Shown here piece by piece: positions 34,621 to 46,123 of a DNA stretch of 64,000 nt; the first letter of the stretch is position 1; each line of letters begins with the position of its first letter. The stretch is from NCBI GenBank assembly GCA_022478985.1, contig JAKSZP010014447.1:372001-436000 (forward strand), in the 5' to 3' direction. Both the position numbers and the translations under genes were made by a program. Below the pieces are notes generated by a model. That model ran no database searches. It had not been told where the DNA came from and worked only from the letters and a program-made list of their open reading frames with translations. The stretch comes from Massospora cicadina. Taxonomy: Eukaryota; Entomophthoromycota; Entomophthoromycetes; Entomophthorales; Entomophthoraceae.

Positions 34621-35639
34621 TCTCCTTATCTTTACTTAGCACATAGTTTTACAGTTCTTTGCATAATTCCTTACAATAGTGTCAGCGGTCATGAACTAGG
34701 ATGTTTCCTTTATGTGAGCCATAATGAAGCTGAAGTGAATAGATATCACCTCATAGAAACCATTCAGATGGCAAATGCTCTCCCCAAAAAGTTAAAATTT
34801 ACTAACAGGATACCTCTGAGAAAAGATAATCGACTATTAGCTTTACTATAAATGTTAAGCCAATAGAGTCATCATGAAAAACCCTTCTGAGCTTAAAAAG
34901 TCACCACAAATATGCAGTCACTCCCAGGATTCAGACTCAGCTACTATGGTTAAGTTCAGGTCTCCAAATTTGATATTTAGACTCCTTGTAAGACTCCAAT
35001 TGGCCATCAAACCTTCAAATTTATAGCTGGTGTATCATCCTGTTTGGGGCCCTGACCTTAGATCAGCTATCAAACTTTACTCAGCAACCTTTAGAAAATC
35101 ATCTCAATTAAACATATGGATGTTATTTTAAAATACAAGAAAATCATCTGTTAATTCATATATGCTAAAGAATTTTCAGTTTGAATATCATCAAGAGGGA
35201 CATGTTAAGGCTATATCCATATAATCATAGTTATTTAAACAAAAAGATAGAAAAGAGGAGAAAAAGAAATAAAGTTTTGTATATTAAAAAAAGATTAGCA
35301 TACATTAATTTTAGCAACAAATTGAAACAAAAATTAAACTGTTTTTTGGGTGCATAATTCACTGTTCCTCATTATATTCCGTGAAAAAATTTTTTTATCT
35401 CTTCCAATACCAGCCACTGCTGAAACATGCGTCCTTGCAGAGAAATTATTCAGATGATTGAATGCGTTAATTACTGTAATTACTCAAACTCTTGCTCAAG
35501 TTTGATCTCTAGATATGGCAAGGCAGGCTCCAATTTGGACTAAGATCTTTGACTTGTTGAGAAGAGATCCCTGAAGACGGGCTGACAGATGAGTAATGAT
35601 TAGACCTTATTTAGTAGGATGATTAATAGGTAAGTCAAT
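34621..35639. other. AT-rich non-coding stretch before Gypsy-3
   Basis: No ORF, motif or repeat that I can support. Confidence 0.35.
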
Positions 35640-36449
35640 TTCTGCAAAAGGTTAAAAAACTCATCAGATCGTGCAATAAATATCTAATATTTATAATTCA
35701 ATAATGATTAGAGATAGGATTTAAGGCTTAAGGAGGTAAAGCGCGTGATCATTAAAATCTAAAGGGAATTGCCAAAGATCTATTAAATTACATTTGACGC
35801 TCTTGCCTTGAAGCTTATAAACTTGCAGATATGGTAGATAAGATCCAAAAACCTCAATAGCACAAATTCTATTCCCTTAATCTAGTAATTGCTTTGCTCT
35901 TGGCCTTGGAGTTTAAGATCTGTTACAGTTACCTATATCTTTATCCTCATTTTGTCTCCCACGCTGGCGTAAGATATTCAGTACTAGGCCTCCTATTTTC
36001 ATTATGGCATTCTATTATAGCCTCAAATACAATCAGTTGCTCACAACTACAATGGTAGTCTGCAAAGCTTTAGCGATAGCTCAATTCGCTTAATTTAGAT
36101 TTTTATATCTCACTAGTCTACCACTTTTAAGTGCTGTATAGTATACATAAAATGCACCAATAGGAACGCTAGTAGAGTGGCATATATGAACTCAATTCTA
36201 AGAGTAAAGAGATCTTTATCCTACGTTTCTAAATGGACCTAGCCGGAGAAGATAATGTAGTGAGAGGTTGAGCCTTTGTAAGTACCTGATACTACATTAG
36301 TTTCTCTTATATTTTATAATAATAATACCATTTGCCAAACTTTCTTTTATAAGATGTTACTAAGGTTGTTGTCCTCATACAGGGCTTTATTGATTTTTGT
36401 TAAAATTTAAGCCTTAAAATTTAGACGCCTAATAGACAATTTTAATATT
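35640..36449 (+). repeat. Gypsy-3 5' LTR
   Basis: Matches 48509-49319 throughout, e.g. CTCTTGGCCTTGGAGTTTA, ACCTATATCTTTATC, CCTATTTTCATTATG, AAATGCACCAATAGGAACGC (other copy ATTAGAAACGC), and GTTGTCCTCATACAG near the end. The primer-binding site follows at once. Confidence 0.8.
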
Positions 36450-36450
36450 G

Positions 36451-36467
36451 TGGTGCTCACTACAGGG
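36451..36467 (+). other. Gypsy-3 primer-binding site
   Basis: TGGTGCTCACTACAGGG, identical over 17 bases to the Gypsy-1 site. Primer tRNA not identified. Confidence 0.75.
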
Positions 36468-36504
36468 GCTCACCTTAGTTCTTTGTAGTTTGATTTAATC
36501 AAGT

Positions 36505-39380
36505 ATGGATCCCATAGACTCCATGGAAGGTTCCTTTTGGCGGAAGTAGTACAATTTGTTGAAGTTACTGAGGTCGCCTCTAAAGCCTTTGAACCCTGTA
36601 CAATGATGTTCGCCAGGTACAAGAAGCTTTAAAAGCTCACTTTGTCAACTTTCAGATATTATACTTGGCCACAACCATCAAGTTAAAAATAATTAAACTT
36701 AACAAAATGCATGAATGCCACCTTGAGAGTTTGGATGCAGATATGACCAAAGCTGTTCACTCCAATATAGATTTTTATCAACTCCTTGAGGCTTTAGACT
36801 CAAATTGAAAACCCAGGACCAGAAGGTCAGGTTCCTGGTGAGTGAAAAATATTAACATTAAATCAGAATTTTTAGCCAATACTCAAATTTTTTTGATAAA
36901 TTATAATTTTTATATGAGGAACGTCGCGTTTTGCTACCATGTGAGACTATTTTAATAGTCAGTAGGCCACCATGGCTGCTAATAGAATCAACGGATAATC
37001 TGAATCTTTTAGGCTGGAAGCAAATATTAAAGGCGATGAGTCATGGGCACCACAGGAAGCTCCTATTTTCTTTACCTCTGTTCTAGGCGTGGGGGGCATT
37101 GGATCATCCAGATATTTCAGAAACTTCTCCTCCTGAGCAATCTGACCTGATTGATTGTTAAATTCTTGTCTAACTGGTGTGCAGCCCCAATGGCACTCCT
37201 ACAATGTTCCTGTAGGAGCTTCTACTTGAACTGCTTTAGCGTTTAAGGCTAATTTACAAAGACATATTGTCTCCGCCAAATGGGAAGCTAATTAGGAGCA
37301 TCTCAGGTCCTTCAGCCTTTTCATCATGAACCTTTAGTTTATGTAAACCAATCAACCTATTAAAGCTTGATAAAAAGGCCAATGTACATAATTTATTAGT
37401 CTTTTTGAGATAAGCATGGCTGGGGCATCTGAAATTCTAAGTTGGCAACTGTAGTGAACTCGCTGGACACTGAAAACCAAGAGTTGGTGATGCCTAATTT
37501 ACAGAAGATTGGTGTTACCTACCACAACGCCAAAGACCTTCCAATCAAGAAGTTCAGTGGAGAAGAATGGATGTCATCTTGTAAGACTATGTTCTTGGAT
37601 ATCTTTTTGATTAAAGAATAAAACTTTGAAAGCTTTTTTAAAAACAGTTTATTTTGAATCTCAGATGCTAGAAGCGGCTAGAATGATCAATGACATTGAC
37701 ACAAAAAACGCTTTAAACCATATCTGTGATCCTAACCAAGAATTGTATTATATAATGATTCCTATGCTGAATGATGAGAACATTATCACCCATATGATAA
37801 ATACTCTATTGATGCGCCAAACGTTTGGTGCACCCAAAAAAATTTTTGGTAGCCTCATTAACTGTGGCTTCAGGCAATTTCTCCAAAAATGGGCTTACCT
37901 CCTCTTTATGGCCTTTGTTCAAAAATTTGGGGCATTAGGCTAACCATTCCCTAAGTCAAGTGCTGAATTCCAGGTTCAAGTTGTGCACCCTATGAATGAC
38001 AACGAAGTGGTAAAAGACAGGGTGAAGCAGAATTAGATTTTCTACCTCTGCCTTCTCTACCAAAAACCCAGGAAAAGAAATCTTTAAAGCACTCTCTAGT
38101 GTAACGCATAATAATTTTGCCAAGCAGCCTTTGTCAGGTCAACTTTCAACAAAAGATAGTATAGCGCTGACCACATTCATGTAAGGAAAATATGCCATTA
38201 AGTCAACAGAAAATAAATGTCAAAGCCATATGTCCATTAGTTAGAGCCAAATATTTTTCAACTCACTCTAATGAGACTCCCAAGTTGACCAGGGTCCAAG
38301 TGGTGTTACTATCAAGGCCTTTTAAAAGTCCAGTTCTATTTATGTGAAGAACTAGAGATTTTTATAGATCAAGCGTCCAATTTGTATTTCATTGCAATAA
38401 ATTCTATTTATAAGTTTTTTTGTTGCACCTTGTTATGATTTTGGCAATAAATTGGTATAAGCCAGAAGAGTTTGCGCAGGGTCAAGCTTACTGAGCAATT
38501 ATATGGACAATATTGAAATTGCTGGTCTTCAGAACACATTTAATAAATATTGTAAAATATGGAACAATTGCCCCGATGACACCTCTTTATTAAACTTAAT
38601 ATTTAGCAGCAGATACCCTCTGCTCCACATTCACTTCTCTACTAACAATCTTCCTTCTTCAATCGTCTCATCTCTTTCATATATCAGTGACTTCAGTTGA
38701 TACCACTGTTTTGTCTTAGACTATTCAGTTCTTATGTATCTTCTTTGGCAACAGCAGAGTATAGTATTCTTAAATTCCCATTCGCCTTAGTTTGAGGTGA
38801 TCTACAAAATATTCGTTGTATGTCAACATCACATTGTTGCTTTATTTAGAGGAGATCCAATAATTACCTTTCCTGACCTAAAATTGTCTCATCCTAAGGC
38901 GCTCAAATATTTGTACACTGTAAATCAGGGTTGGTGGATTCTAGCCAATCCTCCGTGGCTATTTAAAGCTTATCATCCATTCATATCAGGATCTTTGACA
39001 TGCCTATATTAATTTAACTGATAAATAAGCTCAAAGTCTAAACTAATGTAGAAAGTGGGGCATCAGTTATATCTTGTCCACTAACCTGGAGAAAGATTTG
39101 GGGCTTGCTCCAGACATAAATCATTGTAATATCTATGGAACTGCTGGCCCTCAGGATGCAACTTCAAAAGTGGCATACAGCGAGTTATCACTGAATTTTG
39201 GCTCCTCTAATAATTTCACTCCTGAAATCATATTTCTAATCAGATTTTAAATTTTTTTGGATTTTTTGATGAATTATGGAGTAAAAGCCAACTTTGAGGC
39301 AAATACATTAGATCTATTGGGACAAACTCTGCCGCTCTTTTATAATCAAAAGGCTGTTGCCTTAATAAATCCAAAGCAGG
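36505..39380 (+). pseudogene. Gypsy-3 gag and protease, decayed
   Basis: Gag probably starts at ATG 36505 (MDPIDSMEGSFWRK), 38 bases after the primer-binding site, matching the spacing in Gypsy-1 and Gypsy-5. A better-preserved part at 37626-37943 (LEAARMINDIDTKNALNHI, NTLLMRQTFGAP) corresponds to the Gypsy-5 gag stretch MTAAVEPYQELY to NALRRLSAMN. Protease region: VQFYLCEELEIFIDQAS near 38340, the place of the DTGAS active site (the Thr-Gly is lost), and the C-terminal YGVKANFEANTLDLLGQTL near 39275. Numerous stops; no zinc knuckle is legible. Confidence 0.6.
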
Positions 39381-39449
39381 GGTTTGAATACATTGGGTAC
39401 AATAACGGGATAGTAACAATTGATTAACAGTAGCTATGCGGCATACTCA

Positions 39450-39720
39450 TAAGTTACCAGAACAGATAATAGAACCAAAGGGCATTCTCATCTTCGCTAA
39501 TTGTACAATACACATTCTAGCAGGTCATCAAGTTATAATGGGAACAAAAATTGTCTTAACCATTCCCCAGGGGTTGTATTTCAAGATAGTCAAGACATTT
39601 TATTGATCCAAATTAGAGACAGTCGTGGTGCCTGATTTCCTTCTACCAGATCATGGCGAAATTTAGGTGTGATAGGCTAATCATAACCTTATTTAGTTAA
39701 AGTTAAGTGAATCAAGTAGT
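39450..39720 (+). pseudogene. Gypsy-3 dUTPase-like domain between protease and RT
   Basis: One frame reads AGHQVIMGTKIVLTIPQGLY (39520-39580), FKIVKTFY, a TGA, then SKLETVVVPDFLLPDHGEI (39608-39664). It aligns residue by residue with SGHQGIIGTGLKIEVPKGLY and LLFPGNGEVKV in Gypsy-5 and follows the dUTPase pattern TGIxIxIPxGxYGRV and GVIDxDYRGEV. PDHGEI keeps an Asp and Gly-Glu at the DYRGE place. Other catalytic motifs are not visible. It sits after protease and before the RT linker, as in Gypsy-1, -2 and -5. Confidence 0.6.
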
Positions 39721-39829
39721 TGCTTTTGTTGTATTCTACCTGTTAAGAACTTTTTAAATATCTTTGATTCTGTAAATCTAAAACAAAATTGAACTTGAGG
39801 ACAATGTGTGTTCACCAGTATGTTTTCTG

Positions 39830-40948
39830 ATACTTAAGAAAGCCTTTCATGGTTAACAGAGGATGAAAAGGATCAAGCGTTGGCCTTATCTGACAAGTAG
39901 CATATTTTTTGCAAAAAAAATATGACTTGAGGTGCACACTTGATGTGTTGCACCAGATCAATACTGGTAATCATCAGCTGATTCATCTTTGTCCTATATG
40001 GCGTTCTAAAGCGGCGGATGAGGTAATCAACACCAAAATTAATCACATTGTGCAACGGAAAATGTTAATACCCTCTAAGAGTCCTTTTTGCCCACCATGT
40101 TCTTATTAAGAAGAAGGTTGTGTCAAATTGTGTTAAAATAGGTTACCAAAAGCTCAATAATATTACCAATAAAGATTTACACCTGATACCCCATATTGAT
40201 GATGCACTAGACCGCTTAGGCGTCTCACCATACTTTTCTAATATGGATTTAATCTCTGGATACTGGCAGATTGATCTGCCAAAGAAGGAACAGGGTAAGT
40301 GCGCTATGATCACCGCCTAGGGTTTATACTAACCCACTAGGATGTCTCAAGGGATTAAAATGCCCCTTCAACCTTCCAGCGCGCCTTGGATAGTATATTA
40401 AGAGATTTATAAATCTCCTGCGTTTAGTGTACTTAGATTATAAAATATGTTTTTTCCAAAAGGTTTACAGACCATCTTCAGCATTTAGAGGAAGAACTCC
40501 GCCGGTTAGACCAAGCTAATTTAAAATTTAATTCTTGCAAGTGCGATTTCTTCTAGTAATAACTTAAGAGTCTGGTATATTTTATTGACAAACAAGGCTT
40601 ATAGCCACAGCCTGCTAAGGGTGAGGCTATCAAAGAAAAAGCAACCAAGTAGCAAGCGTGATATTCAGGGTTTTTTGAGGATAATCGAATATTATCACCA
40701 GTTTTAAAAAAAACTTAGCAAAATAGGTGAGCCATTGTTTCACCTTCTCAATATTGGAGTTCTGTTTAGTGGACAGAAGCCTGTTGACTCACATTTCATA
40801 TTATGGCTTTGCCTAGCCCAAGAGCCAATAGCGATTTATCAATACTTTGATAAGCCATTCATTAAATAGATGGATCCCTCCTTCACTGCCGTAAAGTGGT
40901 GCTTTCTCAGCTCAATGTTGGGGAGAATAACACTCTGTCACTTACTTT
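39830..40948 (+). pseudogene. Gypsy-3 RT and start of RNase H
   Basis: RT linker: LTEDEKDQALALSDKYSIFF near 39850, then VINTKINHIVQRKMLIPSKS. RT: YQKLNNITNKDLHLIPHIDD and YFSNMDLISGYWQIDLPKKE (40120-40320) with the first catalytic Asp. The YLDD box is lost (VYLDYKI-like near 40430). Thumb: RLDQANLKFNSCKCDFF. RNase H begins FDKPFIK-stop-MDPSFTAVK (40840-40900) and is cut at 40948 by Gypsy-4; its rest resumes at 46953. Confidence 0.75.
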
Positions 40949-40953
40949 CAGTC
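40949..40953. repeat. Gypsy-4 target-site duplication CAGTC (left; partner 46948-46952)
   Basis: The 5-bp direct repeats touch both LTR ends exactly, as made by Ty3/Gypsy integrases. Confidence 0.92.
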
Positions 40954-41777
40954 TGTAACGCACTGGCTCCTTCCAATGAGCCACGAATGAGTTGGGCAAC
41001 AGGATCCATGTTAAAGACCATAGGGCTGACAGGACTCCTGATACTACTCTCCTGGTGCGCGCGCTACAAGATTGGACAAGCACCCCCTGGAAGACAGTTG
41101 CAATTATACTTAACCCCAGCAACATGCCTTGACTCCAAGACAAGGTATAAAGGGAGGCAATAGCCCTCCCAAGCTCACTCTCAAAGTCTAATTCTTGTTG
41201 ATTTAAGCCAAACATGGCTGCAGTTAGGCAATACCTTTAAAATAAACTAAATTATAAATATATGTGTTTTTTGTTTTTTATTTAATATTTAGCCGAGTTG
41301 ATAGAAAACAGAACTGAGAAGCCTCCAGCTCCCAGTTCCTTCCCTATATACACATGCTAAAAGCTAAAATAAAATATAGTATAAGCTTATGGTGCCAACT
41401 TGAATGATGTTTGGTGTAAACTTTACAACAGGATCGCGGAATCTTTACTCAATGGTTCCATACCAGTTCTGATCCTCAACAGCTCTGCACCAGTTCCATT
41501 TTGAATCCCAATCGAACCGCGAAACTCCCAAGCACCCATTTCATTCCATTCTCAATTCAAATCCAAATCGAATCTCAAAACTACCCATCTTACTCGTTTT
41601 CCGTTTTGTTCTGACTTGGACGCCCATCTTGCTCCTTGGCCTACTCCAAGCTCCGGCCCCTTAGGCGTCCTTGCCAGAACCAACGCCCCCTCCTCCTCCA
41701 TACATACAGACACGGCCTACCCTGTCTTACCAAAGATCAGGGCAATGTGATGCTGAGGATAGACCTCAACTGTCACA
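40954..41777 (-). repeat. Gypsy-4 3' LTR (824 bp)
   Basis: Pairs with 46124-46947. The end of the pol ORF overlaps it by about 60 bp (stop at 41717). Confidence 0.93.
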
Positions 41778-43420
41778 TCACCCCCCCTAGACAGGAAGAA
41801 CTCTTGGATTTTCTCAGGACATCGGGCACAATCCCTAGCTGACTGCCATGTGGACTCCTCAATAGGATGACCCACCCAACGTACCAAGAATGAGCGACGT
41901 CCTCGCACCACTTTGGTGTCAAGAATCTCCTCAACTTCATACTCTTTGACTCCTCCTCCAGCTGGAAATAAAGGAGAAGCCCTTTCAGGTGGCTGGCCAA
42001 AGAATGGCTTGAGCTGCGATACATGTAACACCGGATGGGCTCTTGACCCTTCTGAAAGCTTCAGCTCAAATGCCACCTCGTTCACCGCCCTCACTACCTG
42101 ATATGGGCCCAACGCCACTGGCCCCAATTTCTGGCTCCTTACAGGCAAGGCATAGTTCCGAGCATTCACCAAGACCCAATCACCTCTCTTGAAAGCTCTA
42201 CCTTCAGATCTATGCCAGTCCGCCTTCCTCTTCTGAGCCGCGACTGCCACCACCAAATTCTTCTTCAGGAGCTTAGGGTGTCCCGGGTATCTCACGACAG
42301 CTCATCTGCCGCTGGATTCCAACCTTGCTCCCTAGGCCCCATATCCTCTGGGTGTTGGCCATGATTTGCGAAAAACGGGGTCATACCCGTGGATGAATGC
42401 TTATGAACTTTATAAGCAAATTGAGCCAGCTTCACCCAATATACTCAGTCATCCTGCCGCCCTGAGACATAGCACCTCAAATATTGCTCCAATATCTGAT
42501 TTACTCTCTCAGTTTAGCCATCTGACTGAGGATGGTATGCTGACGAATGGCAAGCCTTGATCTTTAGATTCCCCAACATGTGGAGCCAAAATTTAGATGT
42601 AAATTGTGGACCACGATCCGACACAATCTCTCCAGGCACCCCATGTCTGGAGAAAACCTCATTTACAAAAATCTGTCCTGACACCTTTGCATAAATGGTT
42701 GATTGACAAGGGAAAAACTCTGCATATTTAGTCAGGCGATCCACCACCACCATCAAGGCATCCATCCCCTGTGACTTGGGCAGTCCTGAGATGAAATCCA
42801 CACTCACTGAGGACCATGGCCTAGAAGGAATTTGAAGCGGCTTCATTTCCCCCCCCCCCCCGGTGCCACCCATTGGGCCTTTGCCCTGGTGCAAACAACA
42901 CAACGCGAAACATACTTCCGCACCGCCACACCCACACCTCTCCACGAATAGTGACGGCGAACAAGATCTAACGTCTTCTCTTGACCGGGATGACCTGCCA
43001 GAGGATGGTCGTGATTAGCTGCCATTACCTCTTGTTGCAGACTCTTCACAGGGACCCAAATCCTTCCCTCATGGCATATGATACCACCCCAAACTGAGAA
43101 TCCCGCATGCCCCCTGCTTGCCTCACTTTCTCCTGTCTCTTCTCTTATCCGTTGGCCCAGCTCACATCTTTTCTGTGCAGTCCGGATTCTTCCTGCCATC
43201 CCTTCTCTCCAGCCCTGGATTGTTGCAAACAGGTTCTGTGGCAACATCGTGGCTGTATTGAACTTCCTCAACTCCTCATTGGAAAACACCAGTCCAGAAT
43301 CATGGCTCAATAAATCTGGCAAGATATTTTGTTTTCCCGGCTTGTATTCAATCCGCAGGTCATATTGAACCAACTCTAAGTGCCACCGGGCCTGCCTCTG
43401 GTTCATCAGGCGTGGGGACT
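41717..43420 (-). pseudogene. Gypsy-4 integrase with chromodomain
   Basis: Zinc finger: HPLAGHPGQEKTLDLVRRHY then YVSRCVVCTRAK (43010-42880), the HHCC motif. Core: SVDFISGLPKSQGMDALMVV (first Asp, near 42800), IVSDRGPQFTSKFW (second Asp, near 42630) and, past a TAA near 42513, TERVNQILEQYL with the Glu. The GPY-like part is ARNYALPVRSQKLGPVALGPY. The chromodomain is YEVEEILDTKVVRGRRSFLV followed by RWVGHPIEESTW (41955-41850), with the aromatic residues of a methyl-lysine reader. Chromodomains of this type steer integration to heterochromatin. A C13 run at 42849-42861 lies between finger and core. The frame is interrupted near 42300-42510. Confidence 0.9.
41778..41788 (-). other. Gypsy-4 polypurine tract
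   Basis: Minus-strand AGGGGGGGTGA abuts the 3' LTR and also codes for part of the pol C-terminus (SRGGD). Confidence 0.75.
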
Positions 43421-44565
43421 TAAAATATTCTAAGGCTCAATGGTCCGTTCAGATGACAACCGGGTGCCTGGCATACAATAGGTGGTGTTGCCACTCCCCT
43501 AAAGCTGCAACTATTGCCAAAAGTTCCTTATCATAAACTGGATAGTTGGTTTCAGCTGGTGCCATCTTCCAACTGAAGTAACAGGCAGGATGTTCAACCC
43601 CAACCTGCAACAACACGTCTCTTTTTTTTAGTACTAGATGGTCCCAACCCAAGGGGGGATTCATCGATGTCTGCAACAACACGTCTCCAAGTGCAAAATT
43701 GACGCGTCAGTCTCTACCACGAATGGTTTGTTTGGGTCAGGGTGTGCCAGAACTGGGGCTGTCAGCAGACTCGTCTTCACTTGCTGAAATGCCCTCTCCT
43801 CAGCCTCCCCCAAACGAATGGCACGTCTCCTGTCAGTCTCGTCAACGGCACAGCCCATTGGGCCAGATCCCTAGAAAACCTCCGCACGAAATTTACCACC
43901 CCCAAAAAACTTCGCACTTCAGTCATATTCCCAGGAGCCTTCCATTCCCGCACCGCCCACAACTTATCAGGACAGATCGCTATCCCTTCTTGGAGGACCA
44001 CGTTCCCTAGGAAGGACACCGATTCCTTATTGAACTCGCACTTGGACGGCTTCAACTTTAATCCCGCGTTCCTAACCACCTCCAACACACTTCTCACATC
44101 CCTCACATGGTCCTGTGCCAATCTGGAAAACACCAGGATGTCATCCATATAAGCAACACAACACCTACCCACTAAGTCCCCAATACATGATCAATCATGC
44201 GCTGGAAAACTGCAGGGGCATTGCGTAGCCCAAAATGGCATAACCCTGTACTCGAAGTTTCCCAGATGACATTTGAATGCCGTATACCGCTGGTGCTCAG
44301 GGCGAACAGGAATTTGATTGAAAGCGTCCACCAAATCCAATTTGGTGAACACCCCACATCCGGAGATCATGGGCAAGATGTTCTCCATGAGTGGCATTGG
44401 ATAGGGGTCAGGTTCCGTCACCTCATTAAGGCGTCAGAAATCAACACAAGGACGTAACTCCCCCCCTGACTTGGGAATCAACAGGACTGGCGAAACCACC
44501 GGCGACTTGGAAGGCACAATCAAACTCATATCCAGCATCTTATGGACATAATCCTCCAATGCCTC
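43421..44565 (-). pseudogene. Gypsy-4 reverse transcriptase and RNase H
   Basis: RT: VTEPDPYPMPLM, FTKLDLVDAFNQIPV (first catalytic Asp), FGLRNAPAVFQRMIDHVLGT, then CVAYMDDILVFSRLAQDHV with an intact YMDD (near 44145). Thumb/connection: LKLKPSKCEFNKESVSFLG and [19 protein letters not shown]. RNase [11 protein letters not shown] (43715-43690), [19 protein letters not shown] and HPVVI-stop-TDH-stop-ALEYF. A TGA at 44436-44434 replaces the Arg of the conserved DFRRLN motif. A one-base deletion follows ETDAS, and a 49-bp LINE-A tail sits at 43622-43670. Confidence 0.9.
43622..43670 (-). mobile_element. 49-bp LINE-A tail micro-insertion in Gypsy-4 RNase H
   Basis: On the minus strand the insert is the last 49 bases of LINE-A, from ACATCGATGAATCCCC to TAGTACT plus A run, with no change seen except one extra A. 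It is flanked by perfect 17-bp repeats CTGCAACAACACGTCTC at 43605-43621 and 43671-43687. Insert plus duplication is 66 bp, so the reading frame is kept and 22 codons without a stop are added. Confidence 0.93.
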
Positions 44566-45110
44566 TCAGGCCCGTGGATTCAACGGATAGACTGGACAGC
44601 CCTTTGGTAACTCAGAGCCTTCCTTGAACCGGAATCCAAATGCAAAATCCCCTGTAGGCGAAAAAGGCGCATCACCTTTAGGCTCAAACACCTCCACAAA
44701 ATCCTGATACTCCCTCGGCAATCCTTCCACTGACACACTTGAGGTGATTCCACCCATGTGCTTCACCAACGAATCTTGGGACTGAAACGTCCATTCACAC
44801 GTCCCCTGACCTCTAGGCGACAACAGAACCCTCTCTCTCTTCATATCAAACTGTGGGCAGAAATGGTGCCACCATCTCATCCCCAGCACCACTGAATGTG
44901 GCAGGTGAGCTACGGCGTGAAACTCCTCCCTGAATACCTCCGGGCCTTGCCTCAACAGGACCTTGGCCTGCACTCGCCATACCGCCGTTTTTTTGGAGGC
45001 GTCTGCCAACGTCACCCATCCATCCTTCTGTAATGACAATCCATGGCTTCTTGCCCACTTCTCCTCAACATAGTTTTCCCTGGCTCCGGTGTCAATCAAA
45101 GCTAGAACTC
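44566..45110 (-). pseudogene. Gypsy-4 aspartic protease and RT linker
   Basis: The active site is VLALIDTGARENYVEEKWA (DTG near 45095), followed by a second conserved stretch, HSVVLGMRWW, near 44890. The rest (SVEGLPREYQDFVEVF) is the linker to RT, with typical P-L-N-P just before TGA 44568-44566, where CGA would fit REALEDYVHK. The upstream join to gag is shifted in frame near 45110. Confidence 0.85.
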
Positions 45111-45988
45111 TACCGCAATCCCTTCCTTCATCCCCACAAGCACATTGACGGGCAAAACCAGATAAGGATAAGATGAAGTAAGCGGTTTATTTTGAGGCAC
45201 CGGATTCACCGGCTTCTTGCAAAAATTATAAGGAGCCTTCTTATTCTGAGCCTCAGGATCCTCAACCATACCCTCAGGATTTCCTTGACTCTTCTTACCT
45301 TCCTCCACATAGCTAAACCCCTTAGAACCATTTATGTACTCTGAACCTGCCCTTCTTCCACCACTCTGTCCTCAGAATCTGACTGGGGGTCACACAAATT
45401 CCTGATGGGACCGTACCAAACTCAACTGTCGCTCTACCTGCAAGGCTAAACCCACCTCTTCCTCCAATGTCGCTGCAGGTTTCACCGCCACCATTGCCAA
45501 TAATAAATCAGATTGCTTTTTTGGTGAAACATGCGTGGAAGCTGAGACTCAGGTGCCTTTGCTGCTCTTGCCAATGCGCGGAACATCTGGCCATACTCCT
45601 CCACTGACTTCTTCCCTTGACCACACTGCAGTAACGCCGCCCAGGCTGAATCCTGCGCCTCATCTGGACATGCTGCACGGTCAATCCAATCCAGACATTC
45701 CTCCACCGATATGGGTAACCCTGACTGCTCTTCTATAAGTTCTCACACCCAGTTTGACTGCTTTACTGGAAGTGCCAACAGAACCTGACTTAACTGCAAG
45801 GCAAACGAATCCTCTCCACCCGCTGCCTTTGTCAAACGTCCCTGAAACTGAACCCGGCTAAACGTCTGGTGGATCAGTTCCAAGTCTTCCGATTTTAATA
45901 CCGTGGGAATTCTTCCTTTGTCCTTCCCAGGCCCTACCACTTTCCCACCATCCCGGGACACACACTTTAAAAACCCAGTATAATTCAT
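45102..45988 (-). pseudogene. Gypsy-4 gag
   Basis: One frame runs from 45988 to 45482 through a TGA at 45745-45743: FSRVQFQGRLTKAAGGEDSF, then VEECLDWIDRAACPDEAQ and KKSVEEYGQMFRALARAA, a retrotransposon gag (capsid-like) region. An indel in the six-A run near 45520 moves the rest (AMVAVKPAATLEEEVGLALQ) to another frame, ending in a Lys/Pro-rich part (45308-45102). No CCHC knuckle is seen, as is common in Tf1/sushi-type elements. Confidence 0.75.
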
Positions 45989-46111
45989 GAAGCAAAAAGG
46001 CGGTGGAGAATATCACCATCAAGAGTGTTGCAGTATGGTTATACCACATTGGAAACACAACTTCTTCTGGCACCTCTTTTGCTTGCCACCACAACAACAG
46101 GAAAGTAAATG

Positions 46112-46121
46112 AGTTCTGTTT
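46112..46121 (-). other. Gypsy-4 self-priming primer-binding site
   Basis: Two bases after the 5' LTR the minus strand reads AAACAGAACT. It is the exact complement of AGTTCTGTTT inside the LTR at 46485-46476, where the transcript is expected to start. It does not start with TGG like a tRNA-primed site. Confidence 0.72.
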
Positions 46122-46123
46122 AA

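Noticed and set aside
42849..42861. C13 run in the Gypsy-4 integrase
   Set aside because: A run of Gly codons in a Gly-rich linker is a sufficient explanation; no special signal.
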